From positions 3,844,001 through 3,908,000 of the forward strand of contig NZ_CP134876.1 in NCBI RefSeq assembly GCF_032108445.1: a DNA stretch of 64,000 nucleotides, read 5' to 3'. The position numbers and the translations under genes are program-made. The notes under the pieces were generated by a model, which saw nothing but the letters and a program-made list of their open reading frames with translations, had not been told where the DNA came from and did no database searches. Below, one piece after another: positions 23,434-33,075 of the stretch; position 1 is the stretch's first letter, and the number at the start of each line of letters is the position of its first letter. The stretch comes from Micromonospora halotolerans (GTDB taxonomy: Bacteria; Actinomycetota; Actinomycetes; Mycobacteriales; Micromonosporaceae).

Positions 23434-25835
23434 GCACCACCGAGCCGCCCCGCGACGCCGACGGCAGCGGGACCGATGGGGGAGTGCCCGATCTGAGATT
23501 GGCCGGGCTGGCGGTGGCCGCCTGGCTCGCCGCTCTCGCCGGTCTGCACCTCACCGCGATGGCAAGCGTCTGGCTGGCCGCCGTCGCCGCCGGCCTGGCG
23601 CTCCTCACCGGCGCCCACCTGTCCGGCCTGCTCGGTCGCCCGGCCGCCCCGGTCCGCCGCTACGGCTGGATCGCGGTCGCCGTGCTGCTGGGTGTGGTCT
23701 GCGGTGCGACCGCCACCGCCGCCCGCCTCGCGGTCCGCGACGCCGGTCCGGTGCGGGCGCTCGTGGCCGAACGCACCCTGGTCACCGCCGAGCTGGTCGT
23801 CCGGGACGACCCGCGCCCCATCCGGGGAGCCGCCGGCCGCCCGGCCACCCTGCTGGTCCGGGCCGATTTGATCCGCCTCACCGACCCTGCCGGCCGCCAG
23901 GTCACCGGCAGGGTGCGCGGCCTGGTGCTGGCGAGCGACCCGGCCTGGCGCACGGTGCTGCCGGGGCAGCGGGCGACCGCACGGGGTCGGCTGTCGGCCC
24001 CGCGCGGCGGGGACCTGACGGCGGCGGTGCTGTCGGCCACCGGACCACCGGCCCGGCACGGTGCGGCGCCGTGGGCGCAGCGGGCAGCGGGCGCGCTGCG
24101 CACGGGGCTGCAGCGGGCCTGCGCGCCGCTTCCCGACGCGCCGGGCGGCCTGCTGCCCGGCCTCGCGGTGGGGGACACCAGCCGGCTGCCGCCGGAGGTG
24201 GAGGAGGACTTCCGGGCTACCGGCATGACCCATCTCAACGCGGTGTCCGGGTCCAATGTGGCCATCGTGGTCGGGGCGGTGCTGCTGCTCGCCCGCTGGG
24301 CGCGGGCCGGTCCCCGGATGGCCGCGGCGCTGTGCGTCCTCGCCCTGGTCGGGTTCGTGATCCTGGTCCGGCCCTCGCCGAGCGTGGTGCGGGCGGCGGC
24401 GATGGGGGCGATCGGGTTGGCCGCGCTCGCCACCGGGCGGTCCCGGGCCGCGCTGCCCGCCCTGGCCGCCGCGGTCACCGTGCTGGTGCTGGTCGACCCG
24501 GAGCTGGCCGGCGACCCCGGGTTCGCGCTCTCGGTCTGCGCCACCGGTGGACTGCTGCTGCTCGCCCCCGGCTGGCGGGACGCGCTGCGCCGGCGGGGCG
24601 TACCCCCGGGAGCGGCCGAGGCGCTGGCCGTGCCGGCGGCCGCGCAGCTCGCCTGCGGTCCGGTGATCGCGGGCCTCTCCGGGACGGTGAGCCTGGTCGC
24701 CGTGCCGGCGAACCTGCTGGCCGTGCCGGTCGTCGCGCCCGCCACCGTGCTGGGCGTGACGGCGGCGGTGCTGTCGCCGGTCTGGCCGGGCGGCGCCGAG
24801 TTCGCCGCCTGGCTGGCGAGCTGGCCGGCCCGCTGGCTGGTGACGGTGGCCGCGCAGGGGGCCCGGTTGCCCGCCGGGACGCTGCGCTGGCCGGGCGGGG
24901 TGGCCGGCGCCCTGCTGCTGGCCGCCGTCAGCGTGGCGCTGCTGGTGGCCGTCCGGCGCCCGGTGGCCCGGCGGCTGGTCGCGGTCGTCGTGGTCGCGGT
25001 GGTGCTCGGCACGCTGCCCGTCCGGCTGCTCGCGGCCGGCTGGCCGGCGCCGGGCTGGGTGGTCGTGGCGTGCGCCGTGGGGCAGGGGGATGCCGTGGTG
25101 CTGCCGGTGGCCGCCGGCCGGGCGGTCGTGGTCGACGCCGGCCCGGACCCGTCCGGGGTGGACGGCTGCCTGCGCCGGCTCGGCGTACGCGAGGTGTCGT
25201 TGCTGGTGGTCAGCCACTTCCACGCCGACCACGTGGGCGGGATCGCCGGGGTGTTCCGGGGCCGGCGGGTGGCGGCGGTGGCGATCCCGCAGTGGACCGA
25301 GCCGCCCTACGGGGCCGCCCAGGTGCGCGACGCGGCGCGCGAGGGCGGCAGCCCGCTGGCACCCGTGCAGGCGGGCTGGCGGTGGCGGGCCGGGGCGGTC
25401 GAGCTGGTCGCGGTCGGGCCGCCTTACCCGCTGCGCGGCAGCCGGTCGGACCCGAACAACAACTCGCTGGTGCTGGCCGCCACCGTGCGCGGGGTGCGGA
25501 TCCTGCTGCCTGGCGACGCCGAGACCGAAGAGCAGCGGGCGCTGCTGGAGACGGTGCCGGCCGCGGCGATCCGGGCCGACGTGCTGAAGGTGGCTCACCA
25601 CGGGTCGGCGTACCAGGATCCGGAGTTCCTCGCCGCCGTCCGACCGGCGGTCGCGCTGGTCTGTGTGGGCACCGACAACGACTACGGGCACCCCAACCCG
25701 GGCCTGCTGGACCGGCTGACCCGGGCCGGTGCGCGGGTGCTGCGCACCGACACCGACGGCGACGTCGCGGCCGTCCGCAGCGGTGCCGGGCTGGCGGTGG
25801 TGGCCCGGGGGAACGGTCCGGGGCGGCGGCCGTGA
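23430..25835 (+). CDS. comEC: ComEC/Rec2 family DNA-channel protein
   Basis: An 801-residue membrane protein. Order: N-terminal hydrophobic pair, DUF4131-like soluble region (about 100-220), Competence domain with the motif MTHLNAVSGSNVAIV and about seven further membrane helices (about 255-535), then a metallo-beta-lactamase domain (about 550-790) with SHFHADHVGG and GDAE. The beta-lactamase domain is the putative exonuclease that degrades one DNA strand during uptake. GTG 23430 overlaps the comEA stop. A role in transformation is known for the family but not shown for this clade. Confidence 0.94.
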   Translation: MSTTEPPRDADGSGTDGGVPDLRLAGLAVAAWLAALAGLHLTAMASVWLAAVAAGLALLTGAHLSGLLGRPAAPVRRYGWIAVAVLLGVVCGATATAARLAVRDAGPVRALVAERTLVTAELVVRDDPRPIRGAAGRPATLLVRADLIRLTDPAGRQVTGRVRGLVLASDPAWRTVLPGQRATARGRLSAPRGGDLTAAVLSATGPPARHGAAPWAQRAAGALRTGLQRACAPLPDAPGGLLPGLAVGDTSRLPPEVEEDFRATGMTHLNAVSGSNVAIVVGAVLLLARWARAGPRMAAALCVLALVGFVILVRPSPSVVRAAAMGAIGLAALATGRSRAALPALAAAVTVLVLVDPELAGDPGFALSVCATGGLLLLAPGWRDALRRRGVPPGAAEALAVPAAAQLACGPVIAGLSGTVSLVAVPANLLAVPVVAPATVLGVTAAVLSPVWPGGAEFAAWLASWPARWLVTVAAQGARLPAGTLRWPGGVAGALLLAAVSVALLVAVRRPVARRLVAVVVVAVVLGTLPVRLLAAGWPAPGWVVVACAVGQGDAVVLPVAAGRAVVVDAGPDPSGVDGCLRRLGVREVSLLVVSHFHADHVGGIAGVFRGRRVAAVAIPQWTEPPYGAAQVRDAAREGGSPLAPVQAGWRWRAGAVELVAVGPPYPLRGSRSDPNNNSLVLAATVRGVRILLPGDAETEEQRALLETVPAAAIRADVLKVAHHGSAYQDPEFLAAVRPAVALVCVGTDNDYGHPNPGLLDRLTRAGARVLRTDTDGDVAAVRSGAGLAVVARGNGPGRRP

Positions 25836-25991
25836 GACCGCCTCGGGATACCGCCCGACGATCGAGGGGGCTTGTCGGTATAGCTGGTAGATCGACTCGA
25901 ATGTCGGGATTTGCGCTGACTGCGGGCTCTGCCGTCACAGTCCTCGATGAGCAGGCACGATCCGGTCGGGGGCCGTGCGAATATGGGCGAC

Positions 25992-26963
25992 GTGACCCCC
26001 GCCAGCCTGCCCCCTATTCTGCTCGTTCTCGGCGACGAAGAGCTGCTCGCCACGCGAGCCGTCTCCGAAGCCGTCGCCCGGGCCCGCAGCGTCGACCCCG
26101 GTGTGGACGTCCGGGAATACCAGGCCGGCTCGTTGGCGGTGGGGGAGATCGCCGAGATGCTCAGCCCGTCGCTGTTCGGTGGCCGCCGGGTGCTCGTGCT
26201 CCGCTCCGGGCAGGACGCCCGCAAGGACCTGGTCACCGCCCTGCTGGGGTACGCGAAGAACCCCGACCCGGAGGTGCAGCTCGTGGTGCTGCACCTGGGC
26301 GGCGCCAAGGGCAAGGCGTTCGCCGACGGGCTGCGATCCGCGGGCGCGACCGTGGTGCCGGCTGCGAAGCTCAAGGGCCACCGGGAGCGGGTCGCCTTCG
26401 TCCGGGACGAGATCCGCCGCCTCGGCGGGAAGTGCACCGAGGACGCGGCCGAGGCGCTGATCGCGGCCGTCGGCACCGACCTGCGTGAGCTGGCCGCCGC
26501 CTGCTCCCAGCTCGTCGCCGACACCGACGGGCGGATCGGGGCGGACACGGTGTCCCGCTACTACCGGGGGCGGGTCGAGGTGACCGGCTTCACCGTGGCC
26601 GACGCGACGATGGTCGGCGACGTGCCCGGGGCCCTGGAGGCGTTGCGCTGGGCGCTGCACGTCGGTGTCGACCCGGTGCCGATCGCCGACGCGCTCGCCG
26701 ACGGTGTGCGGACCGTGGCCCGGGTCGCCTCGGCCGGGCGGGGCAGCCCCTACCAGCTGGCGAGCAGCCTGGGCATGCCGGCGTGGAAGATCGAGCGGGC
26801 CCAGCGGCAGAGCCGCGGCTGGACGCCGGAGGGCCTGGTGGCGGCCATGCGGGCGGCCGCCGAGTGCAACGCGGCCGTCAAGGGCGGTGCCGACGACCGG
26901 GCGTACGCGCTGGAGCGGGCCGTGTTCTCCGTGGCCGCGGCGCGGCAGGGTGGCGGCCGGTGA
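25992..26963 (+). CDS. holA: DNA polymerase III delta subunit
   Basis: A 323-residue clamp-loader wrench subunit; it opens the beta clamp within the gamma/tau complex. The opening LPPILLVLGDEELLATRAVSEAV is the family start, the delta-specific three-domain layout is recognisable (RecA-like domain, lid, C-terminal collar ending with AYALERAVFSVAA). As usual for delta, no complete Walker A is present. GTG 25992 is favoured because GAATAT (25979-25984) is 7 nt upstream, giving a leaderless transcript; ATG 25983 is the alternative. It follows comEC as in many bacteria. Confidence 0.94.
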   Translation: MTPASLPPILLVLGDEELLATRAVSEAVARARSVDPGVDVREYQAGSLAVGEIAEMLSPSLFGGRRVLVLRSGQDARKDLVTALLGYAKNPDPEVQLVVLHLGGAKGKAFADGLRSAGATVVPAAKLKGHRERVAFVRDEIRRLGGKCTEDAAEALIAAVGTDLRELAAACSQLVADTDGRIGADTVSRYYRGRVEVTGFTVADATMVGDVPGALEALRWALHVGVDPVPIADALADGVRTVARVASAGRGSPYQLASSLGMPAWKIERAQRQSRGWTPEGLVAAMRAAAECNAAVKGGADDRAYALERAVFSVAAARQGGGR

Positions 26964-27451
26964 CCCGAACGTGGTCGACGGTCCCGGCGGACGAGGAGCG
27001 GTACCGGCCGCTCTACGCCCGGGTCCTCGGACTGCGTTTCGTCAACCCCGGCGGGGTGCTCTGCTTCCTCTTCTTCGAGGGTGCTGTGGCGCTGGCCGTG
27101 CTGCTCGCGCTCGCCGAGCTGGTCACCTGGTGGGCGGTGCTGGTGCTGCCGGCGGCGGTGGCGGTCATGGTGAAGCTCAACGACATGGTCGCCGAGGTGG
27201 TGATCCGCAGCGCGGCGCAGGTGCCGGAGCAGGAGCGGGACCGCTTCCGCCGGCAGATGGAGCCGGTCATCGGGCGGGCGAGCGTGCCCTCCATGGCCCG
27301 CGCGCTGCCGGGCCGGGTGGCCCTGGCTGGCGACCCGACCGTGCTGGCGGCGCGCCCCGCCGATCCGACGTTGCGGGCGGCCCGTCCCGCCGACTCGACC
27401 GGCGAGGCTGAGCGCTGGCCGGACCCGCCCCGCCACGACCCGTACCACTGA
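26960..27451 (+). CDS. Small membrane protein downstream of holA
   Basis: A 163-residue protein of unknown function. After a hydrophilic start (DEERYRPLYARVLGLRFVNPGG) it has two adjacent membrane helices (about 35-78), a charged segment (EQERDRFRRQMEPVIGRA) and a low-complexity tail with two AARPADPT-type repeats. The GTG overlaps the holA stop by 4 bp, so it is translated with holA. I know similar actinobacterial proteins only as hypotheticals. Confidence 0.78.
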   Translation: MTRTWSTVPADEERYRPLYARVLGLRFVNPGGVLCFLFFEGAVALAVLLALAELVTWWAVLVLPAAVAVMVKLNDMVAEVVIRSAAQVPEQERDRFRRQMEPVIGRASVPSMARALPGRVALAGDPTVLAARPADPTLRAARPADSTGEAERWPDPPRHDPYH

Positions 27452-27595
27452 ACGGGCCGCCGGCGGGTCGCTGAAGCGCCGCGCCTGCCCGGCGGGCACG
27501 GGTAGCGCGCCGGTCAGGTCACGAGGTCCGGAGAGCCGGGCGGGCGGGCTGGTTCGGCACGCGGTGCCGACCAAGGGCTGCGGGAACGCAGACGA

Positions 27596-27632
27596 CCGGA
27601 AGCCCCGGGGCGGTGAGCCCCGGGGCTTCCGG
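27596..27632. terminator. Bidirectional terminator of holA operon and rpsT
   Basis: CCGGAAGCCCCGGGGC (27596-27611) and GCCCCGGGGCTTCCGG (27617-27632) form a perfect 16-bp stem with a 5-nt loop. It lies 18 bp after the rpsT stop on the minus strand and 145 bp after the end of the plus-strand operon, so it can serve both. Confidence 0.85.
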
Positions 27633-27650
27633 TGAGGTCTACGGCGTTCG

Positions 27651-27917
27651 TCAGGCCGAGAACGAGGCGACGCGCTGGGCGATCGCCGACTTCCGGTTGG
27701 CCGCCTGGTTGGCGTGGATGACACCCTTGCTGGCAGCCTTGTCCAGCTTGCGGGTGGCCTCACGCATGAGCGTGGTGGCCTTCTCGGTGTCGCCCGCCTC
27801 GGCAGCCTCGTTGAACTTCCGGATGGCGGTCTTCAGCGACGACTTGACCGACTTGTTACGCAGCCGGCGCTTCTCGTTCTGCCGGTTGCGCTTGATCTGG
27901 GACTTGATGTTCGCCAC
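27651..27917 (-). CDS. rpsT: 30S ribosomal protein S20
   Basis: An 88-residue bS20 that binds 16S rRNA early in 30S assembly. It begins [20 protein letters not shown] after the initiator and ends with the conserved [16 protein letters not shown]. The frame is open to 27959, but GTG 27917 fits the family and follows GAGG by 7 nt. It is transcribed opposite to holA, its usual actinobacterial setting. Confidence 0.97.
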   Translation of the reverse strand: MANIKSQIKRNRQNEKRRLRNKSVKSSLKTAIRKFNEAAEAGDTEKATTLMREATRKLDKAASKGVIHANQAANRKSAIAQRVASFSA

Positions 27918-28169
27918 GCGACAGCCTCGTCTTGATAGCTCGGGTTGGTCTGCTTTCATGCACGACGGACATGCGTCATCGCCGCGCGAAAAGCCAGGTT
28001 ACCAGGTCGCCCGGCGGCGAGCCAAAACGCCTCCGATGCCCCAAGGTCGTCCGGCCTGCTCGACCCGGCCCGGCGCCCCCGGCTGAGCCGCGGACACGCC
28101 GGCCCCGATCCTCCGCCGTCACCGCGGGCGCGGCGTCCGGCGCGGAAATCTGCACCGCCGGGAGCACGC

Positions 28170-29168
28170 TCAGGCCCAGCCCTGGCGGGCGGCGAGCCAG
28201 CCGAGCGCCTGCTCGCCGCTCCAGCGCTGGTGGGTCCGGATATGCGGGGAGGCGGTGGACGGGCCGGCGGCGGCGCTGGTGAGGAAGTAGCCGGAGAGTG
28301 CGGCGAGAGTCACGTCCAGCGCGTCGGCCGGGGCGCCCGCCGCGGCCGGGTGGCCGGCGAAGGCGGCGTCCGCGTCGAGGCCGCTCGCGTGGGCGGTGAT
28401 CAGCAGGCTGACCAGGTCGAACCAGGCCGGCCCGTGGCAGAGCCAGGTCCAGTCGCAGATCCAGGCGCGGCCGGTGGCGTCCAGCAGCACGTTGTCCACC
28501 CGCAGGTCGCCGTGTGCCAGGCCGGGGGCGGCGTCGGCGTACCCGGGGAGGCGGGCCTCCAGCGCGGCCAGCTCGGGCAGCGGGGCCCAGGGCGGCAGCG
28601 CCGGTGCCGGCTCACGGCCGGCGGCCACCTCGCCCCACCAGAGGATGTCGTCGCGGGCGAGGTCCGCGAGGCGCGGGAGCCTGAGCGCCACGAGGTCCGC
28701 GGGTGGCGCGGCGAGCGCGGTGGCCACCTCGGCGTACGCGGTGAGGGCGGCGTCCAGCTCGGCCGGGTCCCAGGGCAGCCGGGGGGTGTGCCCGTCGACC
28801 GCGTCCAGGGCGAGCGCGTACCAGCCGGCCTCGGTGAGCGCCCAGCGCGGGCGGGGGACCGGCAGGCCGGCGGGGAGGCGGGCCAGGACGGCCGCCTCGT
28901 GGGCGTACCAGTCGACCAGGTGCCGCTGCTCGGCCAGCGCCGCCGCCTTAACGAAGACGGGCTCGCCGGCCGGGCCGGTGAGCACGGCGGCGAAGCCGCG
29001 GGTGAAGCCCGCCCCAGCCGGGCGGACCGTCACCGGAGGGCCGCCGAGCCGGGCGGCCAGCGCGTCGCGCAGCCCGGCCGGCAGCGCGGCCCAGCCCGGC
29101 CGGTCGGCGGTCGCGTCGTACGGCACCGGGGGCAGGGAGATCGCGGGCACCCGCCCATGCTGCCGCAC
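28170..29168 (-). CDS. Aminoglycoside phosphotransferase family protein
   Basis: A 332-residue APH/ChoK-like kinase. The Brenner motif HGDLRVDNVLLD (about 224-235) gives the catalytic Asp and metal-binding Asn, and ICDWTW is the DFG-like site. The small lobe has VFVKAA for the ATP-contacting Lys. Actual aminoglycoside resistance is not implied: most such chromosomal genes have unknown substrates. Start GTG 29168; an alternative GTG lies 18 bp inside. It is divergent from the DUF4240 gene, with 56 bp between that contain a duplicated 21-bp segment. Confidence 0.85.
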   Translation of the reverse strand: MRQHGRVPAISLPPVPYDATADRPGWAALPAGLRDALAARLGGPPVTVRPAGAGFTRGFAAVLTGPAGEPVFVKAAALAEQRHLVDWYAHEAAVLARLPAGLPVPRPRWALTEAGWYALALDAVDGHTPRLPWDPAELDAALTAYAEVATALAAPPADLVALRLPRLADLARDDILWWGEVAAGREPAPALPPWAPLPELAALEARLPGYADAAPGLAHGDLRVDNVLLDATGRAWICDWTWLCHGPAWFDLVSLLITAHASGLDADAAFAGHPAAAGAPADALDVTLAALSGYFLTSAAAGPSTASPHIRTHQRWSGEQALGWLAARQGWA

Positions 29169-29216
29169 CGGGACGTCGGCGCGCTCCGCCAGGACGTCGG
29201 TGCGCTCTGCCAGACT
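29169..29216. repeat. 21-bp direct duplication in a divergent promoter region
   Basis: GGACGTCGGCGCGCTCCGCCA and GGACGTCGGTGCGCTCTGCCA sit directly head to tail (about 29171-29212), differing at two positions, between the APH and DUF4240 genes. They must contain promoter or operator sequence for at least one of them. Confidence 0.7.
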
Positions 29217-29224
29217 GCGGGGCC

Positions 29225-29761
29225 ATGAGGACCGACGAGTTCTGGCAGTTGATCGACAGCGCCCGGGCCGGGGGCGGGGGCGAGCCCGCGGCGGTCGCCG
29301 CCCGCGCGGTCGCCCTGCTGGCCGAGCGGGACCCGGAGGAGATCGTCGGGTACGCCCACCACCAGCAGCGGGTGCTCGCCGCGTCGTACAAGGTCGACCT
29401 CTGGGGCGCGGCGTACCTGATCAACGGCGGCGCCTCGGACGACGGCTTCGAATACTTCCGGGGCTGGCTCATGACCCAGGGCCGGGCGGTGTTCGCCCGG
29501 GCGGTCACCGAGCCGGATTCCCTCGCGGAGCTGCCGCAGGTCCGGGCCGCCGCGCTCAGCGGCGAGGAGTTCGAGTGCGAGGCCATGCTGGCGGTGCCGT
29601 GGGAGGCCTACCGGAAGGCCACGGCGGCCGACCTGCCGGCGGACCGGGACCCGGTCCGGGCGCCGGACCTGAACGACTTCTGGGACTTCGACGACGAGGA
29701 CGAGGCGCGGCGGCACCTGCCGAAGCTCGCCGCCCTCTTCGTCGAGCCGCCCGAGGAGTGA
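29225..29761 (+). CDS. DUF4240 domain protein
   Basis: A 178-residue protein of the DUF4240 family. The family core is clear: DEFWQLIDSAR at the start, then DLWGAAYLINGGASDDGFEYFRGWL, and a late FWDFDDEDEARRHLPKL. The function is unknown; members occur in many actinobacteria and often near toxin-immunity-type loci, which is not the case here. CAGACT (29211-29216) lies 8 nt before the ATG, a slightly long leaderless arrangement. Confidence 0.88.
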   Translation: MRTDEFWQLIDSARAGGGGEPAAVAARAVALLAERDPEEIVGYAHHQQRVLAASYKVDLWGAAYLINGGASDDGFEYFRGWLMTQGRAVFARAVTEPDSLAELPQVRAAALSGEEFECEAMLAVPWEAYRKATAADLPADRDPVRAPDLNDFWDFDDEDEARRHLPKLAALFVEPPEE

Positions 29762-29870
29762 CGCCGGGGGGATGACGGGGGAGCACCGGCGCGCCCCGGG
29801 CGACGTGGGAGCATAGAGGGGGCCGGCGGCGCGCCGGCCCGCTCACGTCAGCCGATCAGAACGGACAGCT

Positions 29871-31748
<1,878 letters not shown>

Positions 31749-31762
31749 CGCCTCCGCGCCAC

Positions 31763-31798
31763 ACGGCCGGTGTCCCGCACGAGCGGGGCGCCGGCCGT
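31763..31798 (+). terminator. Stem-loop after lepA
   Basis: ACGGCCGG (31763-31770) pairs with CCGGCCGT (31791-31798), extended inward by GTCCCGC/GCGGGGC. It begins 15 bp after the lepA stop. Confidence 0.7.
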
Positions 31799-31918
31799 TC
31801 GCGTACCCGGAGATTTTTCCCGGCCGGCGGACCGGCGCGGAACCGCTCCCACCTGGGAGATCCCCGGCGGACCGGAACCGACGCACGACGGGCCGGCGGG
31901 CGGCGCGGGGGGTGAGTC

Positions 31919-31945
31919 GGTTTGGTTTTTCGGCGGCTCGGGAAC
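31919..31945 (+). promoter_or_regulatory. Candidate SigB/SigF-type promoter, copy 1
   Basis: GGTTT (31919-31923), a 16-nt spacer and GGGAAC (31940-31945) match the general stress sigma pattern of actinobacteria (GTTT-N14-18-GGGWA). Both elements and the spacing are preserved in the duplicated copy at 32478-32504. A partial palindrome (CACAC..GTGTG) lies downstream, before the ribosome-binding site. Confidence 0.55.
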
Positions 31946-32003
31946 TTACCGGTCACGACAGGAAGCACACAGATCGTGTGAAACTTCTTAGAAGGAGAAG
32001 ACC

Positions 32004-32291
32004 GTGGACCTCACCGTCTGGGGCATCATCACCGCGCTCGTCGTTGGTCTGATCGTCGGCGCTCTGGGCCGCCTGGTCGTCCCGGGCCGTCAGAACATGC
32101 CGATGTGGCTGCACATGCTGATCGGCGTCGGCGCCGCGCTGCTGGGCACCGTCCTGGCCCGCGCGCTCGGCATCGCCACCGAGACCTCCGGCATCGACTG
32201 GATGGAGCTGCTGGTCCAGGTCGTGCTGGCCGCCATCGCCGTGGCCCTGGTGGCCGGCGTGGGTCGCCGTCGCAGCGTCTCGCGCTACTGA
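32004..32291 (+). CDS. GlsB/YeaQ/YmgE family stress membrane protein, copy 1
   Basis: A 95-residue protein with three membrane helices. The GlsB/YeaQ (transglycosylase-associated) signature is visible in LIVGALGRLVVPGRQNMP and in the final helix ALVAGVGRRR. Such proteins respond to general stress in several bacteria; the biochemical role is unknown. GTG 32004 follows AGAAGGAGAAG. It is nearly identical to the gene 564 bp downstream in the first 55 residues and the end, with a variable loop (RALGIATETSGIDWMEL) between. It has its own promoter-like element and terminator. Confidence 0.9.
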   Translation: MDLTVWGIITALVVGLIVGALGRLVVPGRQNMPMWLHMLIGVGAALLGTVLARALGIATETSGIDWMELLVQVVLAAIAVALVAGVGRRRSVSRY

Positions 32292-32312
32292 CGCACACCT
32301 CCGAAGCGCCTC

Positions 32313-32346
32313 AGCGGGCGCCCGACCGGTCGGTCGGGCGCCCGCT
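32313..32346 (+). terminator. Terminator of GlsB-like copy 1
   Basis: AGCGGGCGCCCGACC (32313-32327) and GGTCGGGCGCCCGCT (32332-32346) form a perfect 15-bp stem with a GGTC tetraloop. The same stem follows copy 2. Confidence 0.8.
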
Positions 32347-32477
32347 GGCGTTCGTGCTCGGGAAAGGGAATTGAAGCCGGTCAGCCGCGAAGGGCCGGCC
32401 CGGCGGCGCTTCCCGCGCCCGGATCCGGCCAGGAAATCCCACGTCAGAGCCGTTCGGAGCAATTCGTCACCGGAGTC

Positions 32478-32504
32478 GGTTTGGATTTTCGGCGGGTCGG
32501 GAAC
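32478..32504 (+). promoter_or_regulatory. Candidate SigB/SigF-type promoter, copy 2
   Basis: GGTTT (32478-32482), 16 nt, GGGAAC (32499-32504), identical in elements and spacing to copy 1 although the spacer and flanks have several substitutions. Confidence 0.55.
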
Positions 32505-32524
32505 TTAGCGGTCACGACAGGAAC

Positions 32525-32540
32525 CACACGACATCGTGTG
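32525..32540 (+). promoter_or_regulatory. Palindrome between promoter and start of copy 2
   Basis: CACACGA-CA-TCGTGTG is a perfect 7-bp inverted repeat. Copy 1 keeps only CACAC and GTGTG around AGATC, so if this is an operator or leader stem it differs between the copies. Confidence 0.4.
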
Positions 32541-32567
32541 ACTCATTGAAAGAGGAGGAGGGCGACC

Positions 32568-32852
32568 GTGGAGCTCACCGTTTGGGGCATCATCACCGCG
32601 CTCATCGTTGGTCTGATCGTCGGCGCTCTGGGCCGCCTGGTCGTCCCGGGCCGTCAGAACATGCCGATGTGGCTGCACATGCTGATCGGCGTCGGCGCCG
32701 CGCTGCTGGGCACGATCGTCGCCCGGGCGTCCGGCTTCGCCGACACGGCCGGCATCGACTGGCGGGAGCTGCTGCTGCAGGTTCTGTTCGCCGCCATCGC
32801 CGTGGCCCTGGTGGCCGGCGTGGGTCGCCGCCGCGGCGTCTCGCGCTACTGA
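32568..32852 (+). CDS. GlsB/YeaQ/YmgE family stress membrane protein, copy 2
   Basis: A 94-residue paralogue of the 32004 product with the same three helices and near-identical nucleotide sequence over most of the gene. The middle loop differs (RASGFADTAGIDWRELLLQ), and the first residues read VELTVWGIITALIVG against VDLTVWGIITALVVG. GTG 32568 follows AGAGGAGGAGGG, a stronger ribosome-binding site than copy 1. Retention of promoter, coding sequence and terminator suggests a complete transcription-unit duplication. Confidence 0.9.
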   Translation: MELTVWGIITALIVGLIVGALGRLVVPGRQNMPMWLHMLIGVGAALLGTIVARASGFADTAGIDWRELLLQVLFAAIAVALVAGVGRRRGVSRY

Positions 32853-32873
32853 CCCCCATCCCCGAAGCGCGCC

Positions 32874-32907
32874 GGCGGGCGCCCGACCAATCGGTCGGGC
32901 GCCCGCC
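32874..32907 (+). terminator. Terminator of GlsB-like copy 2
   Basis: GGCGGGCGCCCGACC (32874-32888) and GGTCGGGCGCCCGCC (32893-32907) form a perfect stem with an AATC loop. Confidence 0.8.
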
Positions 32908-33006
32908 TGCTGTCTCCGCCCTGAGCTGCCCGGACGGCACCCCTGCCGCCCGGGCCTCCGGCTGCGATACGGTCGCCTCGGCCGCCCGCCGCGAGTACCC
33001 CCTGTT

Positions 33007-33027
33007 GTAAAGGAAATTTTCCTACTA
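33007..33027 (+). promoter_or_regulatory. Palindromic operator-like site before the sugar ABC operon
   Basis: AGGAAA-T-TTTCCT (33011-33023) lies in an AT-rich patch (GTAA on the left, ACTA on the right), striking in such GC-rich DNA and 53 bp before the start codon. AGGAAA..TTTCCT palindromes are typical of ROK-family sugar repressor sites in actinobacteria; no regulator gene is adjacent. Confidence 0.6.
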
Positions 33028-33075
33028 AGGTGCGGCGGAGAAGGTTAATGCCAAACGGCCCGAGGGGGATATGGC

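Noticed and set aside
27918..28169. RNA gene between rpsT and the kinase gene
   Set aside because: No cloverleaf or conserved tRNA T-loop sequence was found; the region is probably the rpsT leader and promoter.
28170..29168. Antibiotic-resistance call for the aminoglycoside phosphotransferase family gene
   Set aside because: Only the generic kinase motifs are visible; no resistance-specific features or mobile context support that call.
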